Of a stretch of DNA of 64,000 bases, positions 19,269 through 27,869 are shown piece after piece. Every line of letters begins with the position of its first letter. Position 1 is the stretch's first letter. The notes beneath the pieces were generated by a model. It was not told where the DNA came from, searched no databases, and was given only the letters and a program-made list of their open reading frames with translations. The DNA lies in NCBI RefSeq assembly GCF_010728325.1, contig NZ_AP022570.1:5208001-5272000 (forward strand), in the 5' to 3' direction. The stretch is from Mycolicibacterium poriferae. GTDB taxonomy: Bacteria > Actinomycetota > Actinomycetes > Mycobacteriales > Mycobacteriaceae. The translations under genes were made by a program, and so were the position numbers.

Positions 19269-20798
19269 CTACCGCAGCAGTGCGCGGTTGCCGTTCTCGG
19301 TGGACGTGACCGTGACTGCGGCCCCCAGCGGGTCGGCCTCGGCCAGGACCGCGACGAGGTCGGGGTCCTCACTGGTCGCCATGAAGCGGGAGCCGTCCGC
19401 GTCGAGACGCCCGACGATGATGCCTGTGCGCACGGGCCAGTCGTGGCGCACCGAATAGGTCTCGATCGTGCCCGTCCCGTCGGCGCGCTTGGTCACCGGC
19501 ACCGTCGGCAGCGCGACGACCTGCGCATTGAGCTCAGCGCTGCGGGACTGCCGCCACGGCGCCGGTTCGGCCGAGTAGACACCGGCCGAGTACTTGCTGG
19601 CGATCCCGCCGTTGGCGCCGACGAAGCCGAATCGACCCGGGGTGTCGCGCATCCGGGCGACGGTTTCCGCGATTGCGTGCAACGAATAGCTGTTGCCGGG
19701 GCCACCGAAGTACGGCAGTCCCCCGGTGAGGGTCAGGCCACGGGGGTCGTCGGGCGCCAGACCCAGCGCGTCGCAGATCACGAACACCGGGAACGGGAAG
19801 CAGCTGTAGAGGTCGAAGGTGGCGACCTGGTCGACATCGATGCCGGCCACCCGCAGCGCCTCGTGGGCCGCCATCGCCGATGCCGGGGCGGCACCGAGGT
19901 CCGCACGGTCGAGAAGGGGCTGCTCCACCACATCGGAGTGGCCGTGCAGATAAACCCAGTTACGTTCCGGCACACCGAGTCTGCGCGCAGCGGCAACCGA
20001 GGTCACGATGGCGGCAGCCCCCTGGTTGACGGTGTCGCGGGCCACCAGAAGACGCGGATAGGGGTCGCAGATCATCCGGTTCTCGTCGGTGACGGTCTCG
20101 ATCTCCTCCACCGACCGTTCCACCGGTGACGACGAGAACGGGTTCTTGGCAGCAACTTTCGACATCGGTGCAAACAGTTCGGCCATCTCCCGGCGGTACC
20201 GGGCGACGCTGTGGCCGAGCCGCGCCCGCCGCGCGTTGTCGAGCAGCCCGTACTGCACCGGTGCGCCCGTCAGGCCGTGCGCAACGGTGTATTCGTCGAT
20301 GTAGCTGAAGATCTGGTGGCCGCGGTCCTCCAGCTGGCCGTCGATGTTCTCGGTGAAGTCTGGCTTGTCGTCGCGGTCGGCGAAGTACTTGGCAGTGGAG
20401 CCGGCCTCGGAGCCCATGATCATCACCACGTCGGCCTCGCCGGCGACGATGGTGTTGCCCGCCTCGGTGACGAGCTTCTGCGGGCTCTGGCCGCCCACCG
20501 GTTCGAGCACCACCCGGGCGGGGTCGCCGCCGATGCGTCGCATCACCGAGCGGGGATAGTTGTTCGACTTCCCCAGCACGGCCGGCATCGGCCCGGAAAT
20601 CTCGAACTGCCGCAACCCGAACACCGTGTCGATGGCGGCAGCTACCTGAACAGCGTCGGCGTCGGTGTCCTGCAGCGCCGCGCGGGCCGCGGCGGTGGCC
20701 AGCTCAACTGCGGACATGCCCCGGTAGTCGGGATCGTCGATGCGTTCGGTGAACTGTCCGACGCCGATGATGACCGGCGTGCGCTCGTCAACTGCCAT
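19269..20798 (-). CDS. thiolase-like protein type 1 (TLP1), probably without the nucleophilic cysteine
   Basis: A 509-residue thiolase-superfamily protein. It opens RTPVIIGVGQFTERIDDP and has a C-terminal extra domain from about residue 425 (TYSVRHDWPVRTGIIVGRL onward) as in mycobacterial TLP1. Compared by eye with SCP2-type thiolases, the loop that normally holds the nucleophile (NACATGS) reads PVGGQSPQ here, so the acyl-accepting Cys seems to be missing; FDLYSCFPFPV occupies the HDCF position. A thiolase-fold acyl-CoA binding role is therefore possible but ordinary thiolysis is doubtful. ATG with GAGGAG upstream. A KstR-like operator variant sits 35 bp upstream. Confidence 0.8.
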   Translation of the reverse strand: MAVDERTPVIIGVGQFTERIDDPDYRGMSAVELATAAARAALQDTDADAVQVAAAIDTVFGLRQFEISGPMPAVLGKSNNYPRSVMRRIGGDPARVVLEPVGGQSPQKLVTEAGNTIVAGEADVVMIMGSEAGSTAKYFADRDDKPDFTENIDGQLEDRGHQIFSYIDEYTVAHGLTGAPVQYGLLDNARRARLGHSVARYRREMAELFAPMSKVAAKNPFSSSPVERSVEEIETVTDENRMICDPYPRLLVARDTVNQGAAAIVTSVAAARRLGVPERNWVYLHGHSDVVEQPLLDRADLGAAPASAMAAHEALRVAGIDVDQVATFDLYSCFPFPVFVICDALGLAPDDPRGLTLTGGLPYFGGPGNSYSLHAIAETVARMRDTPGRFGFVGANGGIASKYSAGVYSAEPAPWRQSRSAELNAQVVALPTVPVTKRADGTGTIETYSVRHDWPVRTGIIVGRLDADGSRFMATSEDPDLVAVLAEADPLGAAVTVTSTENGNRALLR

Positions 20799-20832
20799 GT
20801 TCCGCTCCTCTTGAGTTACTTCGAGAGGCTAA

Positions 20833-20846
20833 TAGAACGTGTTCTT
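20833..20846 (-). promoter_or_regulatory. KstR-like operator variant upstream of TLP1
   Basis: TAGAACGTGTTCTT keeps the AAC-NN-GTT core of the KstR site and differs from TNNAACNNGTTNNA only in the last base. It lies 35-48 bp before the TLP1 start on the minus strand. Confidence 0.5.
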
Positions 20847-20876
20847 GTCGGGCGACTCGGGGCGGCGGATCACAGT

Positions 20877-21009
20877 GTGTGCCGGTGCCCGAAACGTGTG
20901 CCGGGACCTGAAACGCGTGCCGATGCCCGAACGCGAGCCGGTGCTCGAGACGCGTGCCGGTGCCCGAGACGCGTGCCGGGACCTGAAACGCGTGCCGGTG
21001 CCCGGAACG
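20877..21009. repeat. 19-bp tandem repeat, about seven copies
   Basis: Units of the form CGTGCCGGTGCCCGAAACG, alternating with CGTGCCGGGACCTGAAACG, run head to tail through the TLP1-sucD gap. Nineteen-base register holds over about 133 bp. No gene is apparent here. Confidence 0.75.
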
Positions 21010-21047
21010 CGACATCGCACACGCGCCGGGGCACGTGTGCGATGTCG
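21010..21047. repeat. perfect 14-bp inverted repeat (hairpin)
   Basis: CGACATCGCACACG (21010-21023) and its exact reverse complement at 21034-21047 enclose a 10-base loop. It abuts the 19-bp array and could act as an mRNA hairpin in the sucD 3' region. Confidence 0.7.
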
Positions 21048-21070
21048 GATGACGTTTTCAGCGCCGCGAC

Positions 21071-21118
21071 CGTACGGTTTCTGACGGAAAATCGAGGATT
21101 CCCGTCACAAACCGTACG
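21071..21118 (-). terminator. long hairpin just beyond sucD
   Basis: CGTACGGTTT (21071-21080) pairs perfectly with AAACCGTACG (21109-21118), and inside it TGACGG (21082-21087) pairs with CCGTCA (21102-21107) after one C-C mismatch. It begins 13 bases past the sucD stop. There is no U-tract, as is common for mycobacterial hairpins, so terminator or 3'-stabiliser function is inference. Confidence 0.5.
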
Positions 21119-21130
21119 TTCGCCGGACGC

Positions 21131-22033
21131 CTACTGAGATTCGAGGATCTCGCGGGCGAGCCTGGCCGTCTCCGACGGCGTCTTGCCCACCTTCACGCCG
21201 GCGGCCTCGAGGGCCTCCTTCTTGGCGGCGGCGGTGCCCGACGACCCGGACACGATGGCCCCGGCGTGGCCCATGGTCTTGCCCTCCGGCGCGGTGAAGC
21301 CCGCGACGTAGCCGACCACCGGCTTGGAGACGTTGGCCTTGACGTAGTCGGCGGCACGCTCCTCGGCGTCACCACCGATCTCGCCGATCATGACGATGAC
21401 CTTGGTCTCGGGATCCTTCTCGAACGCCTCGATGGCGTCGATGTGGGTGGTGCCGATGACCGGGTCGCCGCCGATGCCGATGGCGGTGGAGAACCCGAGA
21501 TCGCGGAGCTCGTACATCATCTGGTAGGTCAGCGTGCCCGACTTCGACACCAGACCGATCGGACCCTTGCCGGTGATGTTGTTCGGCGTGATGCCGACCA
21601 GCGACTCACCGGGGGTGATGATGCCCGGGCAGTTGGGGCCGATGATGCGGGTCTTCTGCCCCTTCTCGACGTTATAGGCCCACGCATACGCCGTGTCCTG
21701 CACCGGGATGCCCTCGGTGATGACCACCAGCAGCGGGATCTCGGCGTCGATGGCCTCGATGATGGCGTCCTTGGCGAACTTCGGCGGCACGAAGGCGATC
21801 GACACATCCGCGCCGGTCTCCTTCATGGCCTCGGCGACGCTGCCGAACACCGGCAGTTCGATCTGCTTGCCGTCTTTGTCTTCGTGCGTGACGGTCGTGC
21901 CGGCCTTGCGCGCGTTGACACCGCCCACGATCTGGGTGCCGGCCTTGAGCATCAGCTTGGTGTGCTTGGTGCCCTCGCCGCCGGTGATGCCCTGGACGAT
22001 GACCTTGGAGTCCTTGTTGAGGAAGATAGACAT
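21131..22033 (-). CDS. sucD: succinyl-CoA synthetase alpha subunit
   Basis: A 300-residue TCA-cycle enzyme subunit (succinyl-CoA + ADP/GDP + Pi to succinate + ATP/GTP). The CoA-binding N-terminus reads [20 protein letters not shown]. The active-site His lies in [32 protein letters not shown] is the conserved alpha-subunit motif. Sits 12 bp downstream of sucC, as one operon; two hairpins follow the stop. Confidence 0.97.
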   Translation of the reverse strand: MSIFLNKDSKVIVQGITGGEGTKHTKLMLKAGTQIVGGVNARKAGTTVTHEDKDGKQIELPVFGSVAEAMKETGADVSIAFVPPKFAKDAIIEAIDAEIPLLVVITEGIPVQDTAYAWAYNVEKGQKTRIIGPNCPGIITPGESLVGITPNNITGKGPIGLVSKSGTLTYQMMYELRDLGFSTAIGIGGDPVIGTTHIDAIEAFEKDPETKVIVMIGEIGGDAEERAADYVKANVSKPVVGYVAGFTAPEGKTMGHAGAIVSGSSGTAAAKKEALEAAGVKVGKTPSETARLAREILESQ

Positions 22034-22045
22034 TCTGTTGCGCCC

Positions 22046-23209
22046 CTACTTGTTCGCCAGCTCGGCGGCCTTGTCGGCGCCGGAGTCCATGGTGTCGGCC
22101 TGGATGACCAGAGGATGGTTGGCCTCGGCCAGAATCCGGCGGCCCTCGTCGACGTTGTTGCCGTCGAGGCGGACGACGAGCGGCTTGTTGGCCTCGTCGC
22201 CGAGGATCTTGAGCGCATTGACGATGCCGTTGGCAACCGCGTCGCAGGCGGTGATGCCGCCGAACACGTTGACGAAGACGCTCTTGACCTGCTCGTCGCC
22301 CAGGATGACGTCCAGCCCGTTGGCCATCACCTCGGCCGACGCACCGCCGCCGATGTCGAGGAAGTTCGCGGGCTTGACCCCGTTGTGCTTCTCTCCGGCG
22401 TAGGCGACGACGTCGAGAGTGGACATCACCAAACCCGCGCCGTTGCCGATGATGCCGACCTCACCGTCGAGCTTGACGTAGTTGAGGTCGTTCTCCTTGG
22501 CCTTGAGCTCGAGCGGATCGGTGGCGTCCTTGTCCTCGAACTCGGCGTGCTCGGGGTGGCGGAAGTCGGCGTTGGCGTCGAGGGTGACCTTGCCGTCCAG
22601 CGCCAGGATCTGGTCGTCCGGCGTCCGGACGAGGGGGTTGACCTCGACCAGGGTGGCGTCCTCTTTGACGAACACCTCCCACAGCTTGGCGATCGTCACG
22701 GCCGCGGCGTCGAGCACCTCGGCGGGCAGGTGGCCCTTCTCGGCGATCTCGCGGGCGAACGCCTCGTCGACACCCTTGGTCGCGTCGACGGGGATGCGGG
22801 CCAGCCGGTCGGGCTTGGTGGCGGCGACCTCTTCGATCTCCACACCACCCTCGACCGAACACATCGCCAGGTAGGTGCGGTTGGCGCGGTCCAGCAGGAA
22901 GGAGATGTAGTACTCCTCGGCGATGTCGCTGGCCTCGGCGACCAGCAACTTCTTGACGACGTGCCCCTTGATGTCCAGGCCGAGGATGTTCGACGCGTGG
23001 GTGAACGCGTCATCGGGGGTGGCGGCGTACTTCACGCCACCGGCTTTGCCGCGACCACCGGTCTTGACCTGCGCTTTGACCATGACGGGCCGCCCGATCT
23101 CGGTGGCGATCGCCTTGGCGTCGTCGGCCGAGTCGGTCACCCGGCCCGGGGTCGTGGGAACGTTGTGCTTGGCGAACAGCTCTTTCGCCTGATACTCGAA
23201 GAGATCCAT
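22046..23209 (-). CDS. sucC: succinyl-CoA synthetase beta subunit
   Basis: 387 residues, normal for the family. N-terminal ATP-grasp domain starts [18 protein letters not shown] and contains [16 protein letters not shown]. The C-terminal domain has [15 protein letters not shown]. Start is the ATG at 23209, where homologues begin; an upstream in-frame extension is open but uncharacteristic. A CCGGAG ribosome site lies 4 bases upstream. Confidence 0.97.
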   Translation of the reverse strand: MDLFEYQAKELFAKHNVPTTPGRVTDSADDAKAIATEIGRPVMVKAQVKTGGRGKAGGVKYAATPDDAFTHASNILGLDIKGHVVKKLLVAEASDIAEEYYISFLLDRANRTYLAMCSVEGGVEIEEVAATKPDRLARIPVDATKGVDEAFAREIAEKGHLPAEVLDAAAVTIAKLWEVFVKEDATLVEVNPLVRTPDDQILALDGKVTLDANADFRHPEHAEFEDKDATDPLELKAKENDLNYVKLDGEVGIIGNGAGLVMSTLDVVAYAGEKHNGVKPANFLDIGGGASAEVMANGLDVILGDEQVKSVFVNVFGGITACDAVANGIVNALKILGDEANKPLVVRLDGNNVDEGRRILAEANHPLVIQADTMDSGADKAAELANK

Positions 23210-23405
23210 GGACTCCGGAACATCCCTGTCTGCGTCGACGGTAGAAAGTTGTGGCCCGACGGGCTCCGGAGGAACTTTATCCACACGAGCGCGGCCGGTC
23301 GCCACCGCCCACCTCTCATGTGGTCGATCTCACCGGGGCCTCCGCGGTGATTCAGGTCACATTCGTCGAGGGACTATCGTCTCGGGTTGCCACAAGTATT
23401 GGGAT

Positions 23406-23434
23406 TTGGTTAACGTCCCTGTGGTCTAGATAAC
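23406..23434 (+). promoter_or_regulatory. possible promoter for the M23 peptidase gene
   Basis: TTGGTT (23406-23411) and GATAAC (23429-23434) are 17 bases apart, about 50 bp before the TTG start at 23487. The 277-bp gap between sucC and this gene holds nothing else I can name; I looked for a ydaO-type riboswitch and found no convincing one. Confidence 0.3.
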
Positions 23435-23486
23435 GGTCCGATCACGACGGCCCATGCGGCTCACGACGAATTAAGGACTCCTCAGG

Positions 23487-24536
23487 TTGCCTCAGCATCG
23501 CGCGCGCCGGACAACTGCAGCCGTTGTGGCACCCGTTCCGTCCGAGAGCCCGTCCGAGGTCACGGACATCATCCCGTTCAACGAATTCGGCGATCTCGCT
23601 GAACTCGACATGCTCTCCCAGGCCGCCTTCGACAAGGAGTCGCAGGTCATCGCCGCCCCCGAGCTCGACGATCTGCATGACACCGACGACCTCGTGCCGC
23701 TGCAGCTGGCGGTCCCCTCGGAGTTCCGGGCCGAGCCGCGCGCCGAGCGCCGCACCCACGCCTACCGGGACAGCCACACCGACCTCAGCGACGGCACCGC
23801 CACCACCGACGTCATCGACATGCGCGGGCACCGCGCCGCGCACCGCAAGCCCGAGGTGCCGATCAAAGGCCGCCTGATGGTCGCGGCTATGGCAGTGGGC
23901 GCGACCGCCGCCGGCGCCTACACGATGTCCAACAACACCCAGCAGAGCTCCGAGAGCACCGTCCTGGCCGCCGACCAGACGTCGACCGGCGGAGCGACCA
24001 TCACCGGGTCCGTCGACGGCATGCAGGTCGTCACGGTGGCTCCCGCCGTCAACTCCGCGATCCACGCCGAAGAGATCACCAAGGCCGCCGCCTACGCCCA
24101 GGAACGCGCCGAACGCGAAGCCCGCCTGATCCGACCGCAGTTCGTGATGCCGACCCGCGGGGTGTGGACCTCCGGGTTCGGCTACCGCTGGGGCGTGCTG
24201 CACGCGGGCATCGACATCGCCAACGCCATCGGCACGCCCATTCTCGCCGCCGCCGACGGTGTCGTGATCTCCGCCGGCTACCAGGGCGGTTACGGCAACA
24301 TGGTCAAGCTCCGTCACGCCGACGGAACCGTCACCCTGTACGGCCACAACAGCGCCGTTCTGGTCAACGTCGGCGAACGGGTGATGGCCGGCGACCAGAT
24401 CGCCAAGATGGGCAACACCGGCAACTCGACCGGACCCCATTGCCACTTCGAGGTGCACTTGAACGGCACCGACAGGGTGGACCCGGTCGGCTGGCTGGCC
24501 AAGCACGGGTTGACGCCCGGCAGCTACGTTGGCTGA
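23487..24536 (+). CDS. M23 (LytM) family peptidase, membrane-anchored
   Basis: A 349-residue putative peptidoglycan endopeptidase. A charged cytoplasmic N-terminus of about 125 residues is followed by one membrane segment (GRLMVAAMAVGATAAGAYTM) and an external linker. The C-terminal LytM domain has both zinc motifs: LHAGIDIANAIGTPI (His-x3-Asp) and GPHCHFEVHLNG (HxH). Zinc ligands are intact, so catalysis is plausible. Start is TTG at 23487 with AAGGA nine bases upstream; no better start lies nearby. The next gene begins one base after its stop. M. tuberculosis Rv0950c should be the counterpart. Confidence 0.88.
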   Translation: MPQHRARRTTAAVVAPVPSESPSEVTDIIPFNEFGDLAELDMLSQAAFDKESQVIAAPELDDLHDTDDLVPLQLAVPSEFRAEPRAERRTHAYRDSHTDLSDGTATTDVIDMRGHRAAHRKPEVPIKGRLMVAAMAVGATAAGAYTMSNNTQQSSESTVLAADQTSTGGATITGSVDGMQVVTVAPAVNSAIHAEEITKAAAYAQERAEREARLIRPQFVMPTRGVWTSGFGYRWGVLHAGIDIANAIGTPILAAADGVVISAGYQGGYGNMVKLRHADGTVTLYGHNSAVLVNVGERVMAGDQIAKMGNTGNSTGPHCHFEVHLNGTDRVDPVGWLAKHGLTPGSYVG

Positions 24537-25244
24537 GTGGCCGACGGAGACACCTCACCGGACAGCGACGACAGCACCCGCATACTTCGTCGCGCCCCGC
24601 TGAACACCGGCGCTCAGCCCGCAGCGGACCTGCCCGCCGGGTCGGACCCGCTGACCGGATGGGTCCCGTCGCCTGCGTCGGAACCACCAACCAGATCGAT
24701 TCCACCCACCGGACCGGAACCAACCACCGGGCCGGACGCGGCGGTGGAACCGGAGCCACCTACCGGTCTCATCCGCCGACACCCCACCGGCGCCCAACCC
24801 GCTGTCGATGATCCGGCTACCCAGATCGTGCCCCGGGCCAAACCGATTGCCGTCGGTCCGTCCCGCGCGGCTCGGGCGGACCCGACTTCGGCGATCGCGA
24901 CCTCGGTGGCCAGCATCGTCTCAGGATGGGCGACGGCCGTCATCGCCACCGATCTGATCACCGGCTGGTGGGCGACCGATCCGTTGTTCTGCGTCGCGGT
25001 GGGCTTCCTCACCACAATTTCCGCAGCGGCCACCATCGCCGGGGTCATCGCCCTGCTGCTGCGCCGGCGCACCGGGCGGCTGTTGGTGGTGGTCGGGGCG
25101 GTCATCGCCCTGCTCATCTTCGCGAGCCTGTTCGTGGCGGGGGCGGCGCTGCCCGCGCTCGTCTACGCCATGCCGCTGCTGCCCCTGGCGTCGATCGTGG
25201 CGGCGCTGCTGCCGGCCACGACAGCCTGGAACCGGTCCGGCTGA
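24537..25244 (+). CDS. hypothetical four-helix membrane protein with Pro/Thr-rich N-terminus
   Basis: 235 residues with no domain I recognise. The first 110 residues are low in hydrophobics and rich in Pro, Thr, Gly and Glu, with loose repeats (PLTGW, PPTRS, PPTGP, EPTTGP, EPPTG). Four membrane segments follow: TSVASIVSGWATAVIATDLI, LFCVAVGFLTTISAAATIAG, VVVGAVIALLIFASLFVAGA and YAMPLLPLASIVAALLPAT. Its GTG directly follows the peptidase TGA, so it is translated from the same mRNA. It converges on uvrD1 with 7 bp between the stops. Confidence 0.75.
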   Translation: MADGDTSPDSDDSTRILRRAPLNTGAQPAADLPAGSDPLTGWVPSPASEPPTRSIPPTGPEPTTGPDAAVEPEPPTGLIRRHPTGAQPAVDDPATQIVPRAKPIAVGPSRAARADPTSAIATSVASIVSGWATAVIATDLITGWWATDPLFCVAVGFLTTISAAATIAGVIALLLRRRTGRLLVVVGAVIALLIFASLFVAGAALPALVYAMPLLPLASIVAALLPATTAWNRSG

Positions 25245-25251
25245 CTCGGAG

Positions 25252-27591
25252 CTATAGCTTGGCCACCGGTGCGTGGTTGTGCATCAGCTTCACCCGGCCC
25301 GCGCTGCCGAAGTCGATCAGCGACATCGCGGACTCACCGACGCCCGAGACCTCCTCGACCCGGCCCAGCCCGTACTTGTCGTGGGTGACGCGGTCGCCGG
25401 GTTCGAGCACCAGCAGCGGGCGTTTGGCGGCCGCCGGGCGCATCGGCGACGGTCGCGGCGTGCCGAACCGGCCCGCGCCGCTCACCGGTGCCGACAGCGA
25501 CGACGCCGGCTGCTCGGTGCGGCGCCAGTCGATGAGCTCCTGGGGGATCTCGCGCAGGAACCGCGACTCGGGGTTGAGCATCGGCTGCCCCCAGGAGGAG
25601 CGCACCTTGGCCCGACTCAGATACAGCCGCTGGCGGGCGCGGGTGATTCCGACATAGGCCAGCCGCCGCTCCTCGGACAACTCCACCGGATCACCGAGCG
25701 CGCGCATGTGCGGGAACATGCCGTCCTCCCACCCGGTGACGAACACAACCGGGAACTCCAGCCCCTTGGCGGTGTGCAGCGTCATCATCGTGACCACGCC
25801 GGCACCGTGCTCGGGGATGTCGTCGGCGTCGGCGACCAGCGACACCCGCTCGAGGAACGCGGCGAGCACACCGGTGTCCGGAATGTCCTCGTCGACCGGC
25901 TCCGCGCCGTCCTCGCCGGCCAACGCTCGCGCGTTCGCCAGGTCGATGCTGAATTCGTGGGCGACGCTGACCAATTCGTTGAGGTTGTCCAGCCGCGCCA
26001 GATCCTGCGGGTCGTTCGACGATTCGAGTTCGGCGCGATAGCCGGTGCGGTCCAGCACCGCCTCGACGAGCTCGCCCAACTCCCCGTCGAGCATGCCCCG
26101 CAGCTCGTCGAGCAGGCCGACGAAACCCGCGATCGCCTTCTCTGCCCGCGTGTTGAGCATCGGCACCCGGCCCTCGGCGGCCGCGACCAGGGCGTCGTTG
26201 AAGTTCAGGCCGGTGTTCTCGGCGTGCACGGCCACACAGGCCTCGGCACGGTCGCCGATACCACGGCGCGGGGTGTTCAGGATGCGCCGCATGCTCACCG
26301 AATCGCCGGGGTTGTCCAGTACTCGCAGGTAGGCGACGATGTCGCGAATCTCGCGGCGTTCGTAGAAGCGCACTCCCCCGACGACCTTGTAGGGGATGCC
26401 GGCGCGGATGAACACCTCCTCGATCGCCCGGGAGGAGTTGTTGGTGCGGTAGAAGACCGCGACGTCGTTGTAGGAGAAGTCGCCGACGGAATCGGACAGG
26501 TTGTCGATCTCCTGCGCGACGAACCGGGCCTCGTCGTGTTCGTTGTCGGCGACGTACCCGACGATCAGCTCACCCTGACCGGAGTCGGTCCACAGCCGCT
26601 TCTCGCGCCGGCCGGTGTTGCGCGCGATGACCGAGTTGGCCGCGTTGAGGATGGTCTGAGTGGACCGGTAGTTCTGCTCGAGCAGAATCGTTGTCGCGTC
26701 GGGAAAGTCGCGTTCGAAGTCTTCGATGTTGCGAATCGTCGCGCCACGGAACGCATAGATGGACTGATCGGCGTCACCGACCACGCACAGCTCGGCCGGC
26801 GGCACCGTGTCGGTGTCGGGCGCGCCCACGCCCACCAGTTCGCGCACCAGCACGTACTGGGCGTGATTGGTGTCCTGGTATTCGTCGACCAGGATGTGCC
26901 GGAATCGGCGCCGGTAGTACTGGGCGATCTGCGGGAACGCCTGCAGCACCGCCACCGTCTCACCGATCAGGTCGTCGAAATCCAGCGCGTTGGCCGTCCG
27001 CAGCCGGCGCTGATACTCGGCGTACACCTCGGCGATGACGCGAGCCAGATCGTCGGCCGCCTCGGATGCCTCCGCGGCGGCCTGCTCGGGCCCGATCAAC
27101 TCGTTCTTGAGGTTCGAGATGCCGTTGGCCAGCAACCGAGGTGAATGGCGTTTGGTGTCCAGCCCCATGTCCTTGCCGATCATCAGCAGCAGGCGGCGCG
27201 AATCGTCGGCGTCGTAGATCGAGAAGTTCGAGTTCAGCCCGGCCACCAGCGAGGCCTGGTTGCGCAGGATCCGCACACACGTCGAGTGGAACGTCGACAC
27301 CCACATGCTGCGCGCCCGCGGACCCACCAGACCCACCACACGCTCGCGCATCTCCGCGGCGGCCTTGTTGGTGAACGTGATGGCCAGCACCTGCCCCACC
27401 CCCACGTCGCGAGCGGCCAGCAGGTAGGCGATGCGGCGGGTGAGCACCGCCGTCTTTCCCGAACCGGCGCCGGCGACGATCAACAACGGGCTCCCCTCGT
27501 GCAACACCGCCTGGCGCTGCTGCGGGTTCAACCCGTCCAGCAGCTGATCGGTGTCACTCGCCGGGGACGTCATCGGAAGAGGTGCAGTCAT
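25252..27591 (-). CDS. uvrD1: ATP-dependent DNA helicase UvrD1/PcrA
   Basis: A 779-residue SF1A helicase for nucleotide excision repair and other DNA processing; mycobacterial UvrD1 is known to be stimulated by Ku. Walker A is IVAGAGSGKTAVLTRRIAYL near residue 40; motif II is ILVDEYQDTNHAQY; motif III VGDADQSIYAFRGA; motif IV NYRSTQTILNAAN; motif VI YVGITRARQRLYLS. C-terminal Tudor-like tail (DRVTHDKYGLGRVEEV) is present. ATG at 27591. Its promoter must overlap the divergent chorismate mutase leader region. Confidence 0.96.
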   Translation of the reverse strand: MTAPLPMTSPASDTDQLLDGLNPQQRQAVLHEGSPLLIVAGAGSGKTAVLTRRIAYLLAARDVGVGQVLAITFTNKAAAEMRERVVGLVGPRARSMWVSTFHSTCVRILRNQASLVAGLNSNFSIYDADDSRRLLLMIGKDMGLDTKRHSPRLLANGISNLKNELIGPEQAAAEASEAADDLARVIAEVYAEYQRRLRTANALDFDDLIGETVAVLQAFPQIAQYYRRRFRHILVDEYQDTNHAQYVLVRELVGVGAPDTDTVPPAELCVVGDADQSIYAFRGATIRNIEDFERDFPDATTILLEQNYRSTQTILNAANSVIARNTGRREKRLWTDSGQGELIVGYVADNEHDEARFVAQEIDNLSDSVGDFSYNDVAVFYRTNNSSRAIEEVFIRAGIPYKVVGGVRFYERREIRDIVAYLRVLDNPGDSVSMRRILNTPRRGIGDRAEACVAVHAENTGLNFNDALVAAAEGRVPMLNTRAEKAIAGFVGLLDELRGMLDGELGELVEAVLDRTGYRAELESSNDPQDLARLDNLNELVSVAHEFSIDLANARALAGEDGAEPVDEDIPDTGVLAAFLERVSLVADADDIPEHGAGVVTMMTLHTAKGLEFPVVFVTGWEDGMFPHMRALGDPVELSEERRLAYVGITRARQRLYLSRAKVRSSWGQPMLNPESRFLREIPQELIDWRRTEQPASSLSAPVSGAGRFGTPRPSPMRPAAAKRPLLVLEPGDRVTHDKYGLGRVEEVSGVGESAMSLIDFGSAGRVKLMHNHAPVAKL

Positions 27592-27626
27592 ATGCGGACA
27601 AACCTACCGCTGTGAACCGACACTCT

Positions 27627-27656
27627 TTGCGCTGGCACGGCAGGTAGTGGCACACT
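27627..27656 (+). promoter_or_regulatory. promoter for the chorismate mutase leader transcript
   Basis: TTGCGC (27627-27632) and CACACT (27651-27656), 18 bases apart, with the -10 ending six bases before the GTG of the leader peptide at 27663. This spacing suggests the mRNA begins at that GTG. The -10 is weak. Confidence 0.4.
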
Positions 27657-27662
27657 CGTTGG

Positions 27663-27755
27663 GTGCTCAACGCGCAGCCCGGCAACTCGCTCCTCACCCG
27701 AGGGGCTCAGCGCCGATTTTTCTACGGGTACCGGCCAGCGGTGCCCGTGGTCTAG
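27663..27755 (+). CDS. putative 30-residue Phe/Tyr leader peptide
   Basis: An uninterrupted frame GTG...TAG encodes 30 residues, MLNAQPGNSLLTRGAQRRFF then YGYRPAVPVV. Phe-Phe-Tyr-Gly-Tyr at codons 19-23 (27717-27731) concentrates the two end products of the pathway that begins with chorismate mutase, whose gene follows. The peptide ends ten bases before a strong terminator-like hairpin. This is the layout of a ribosome-mediated attenuator such as the pheA leader of enteric bacteria. I saw no Shine-Dalgarno; a leaderless start is proposed. Confidence 0.65.
   Translation: MLNAQPGNSLLTRGAQRRFFYGYRPAVPVV
27724..27748 (+). promoter_or_regulatory. pause/competitor hairpin inside the leader
   Basis: ACGGGTACCG (27724-27733) pairs over ten positions (one G-U) with CGGTGCCCGT (27739-27748), loop of five. 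Its 5' arm includes the Tyr-Gly-Tyr codons, so a ribosome stalled there would open it. The downstream CCGTGG (27745-27750) could then pair with CCGCGG (27771-27776) inside the terminator stem. Confidence 0.5.
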
Positions 27756-27765
27756 CTGCTTCCCA

Positions 27766-27804
27766 GAGCCCCGCGGTCCGCTTCCGGATCCGGGGCTCGT
27801 TTCT
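27766..27804 (+). terminator. attenuator terminator before chorismate mutase
   Basis: GAGCCCCG (27766-27773) pairs with CGGGGCTC (27791-27798), continued inside by GGTCCG/CGGATC, around a CTTC loop: 14 pairs with one bulged C and one G-U. GTTTCTTGTG follows. It lies 72 bp before the chorismate mutase ATG and beyond the leader stop codon. GGGGCTC at 27702-27708, within the leader, is identical to the 3' arm and could compete for the 5' arm. Confidence 0.65.
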
Positions 27805-27869
27805 TGTGTGAGGCCCGAAACCGGATGAGACCAGACCCTTCACACAACGGAAATTCGGAGAATCACGAG

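Noticed and set aside
21266..23350. Long open frame opposite sucC-sucD (694 codons), and similar ones opposite uvrD1, the acyltransferase and the MoxR gene
   Set aside because: Low-complexity Arg/Gly/Asp/Val composition and exact antiparallel overlap with confident genes; shadows caused by high GC.
23210..23486. c-di-AMP (ydaO) riboswitch before the M23 peptidase, as found before some cell-wall hydrolase genes
   Set aside because: I could not recognise the conserved core motifs; only a modest promoter was seen.
27592..27869. tRNA or known small RNA in the uvrD1-chorismate mutase gap
   Set aside because: No cloverleaf or CCA-like end; the structures are better explained as leader hairpins. 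No tRNA or rRNA was seen anywhere in the window.
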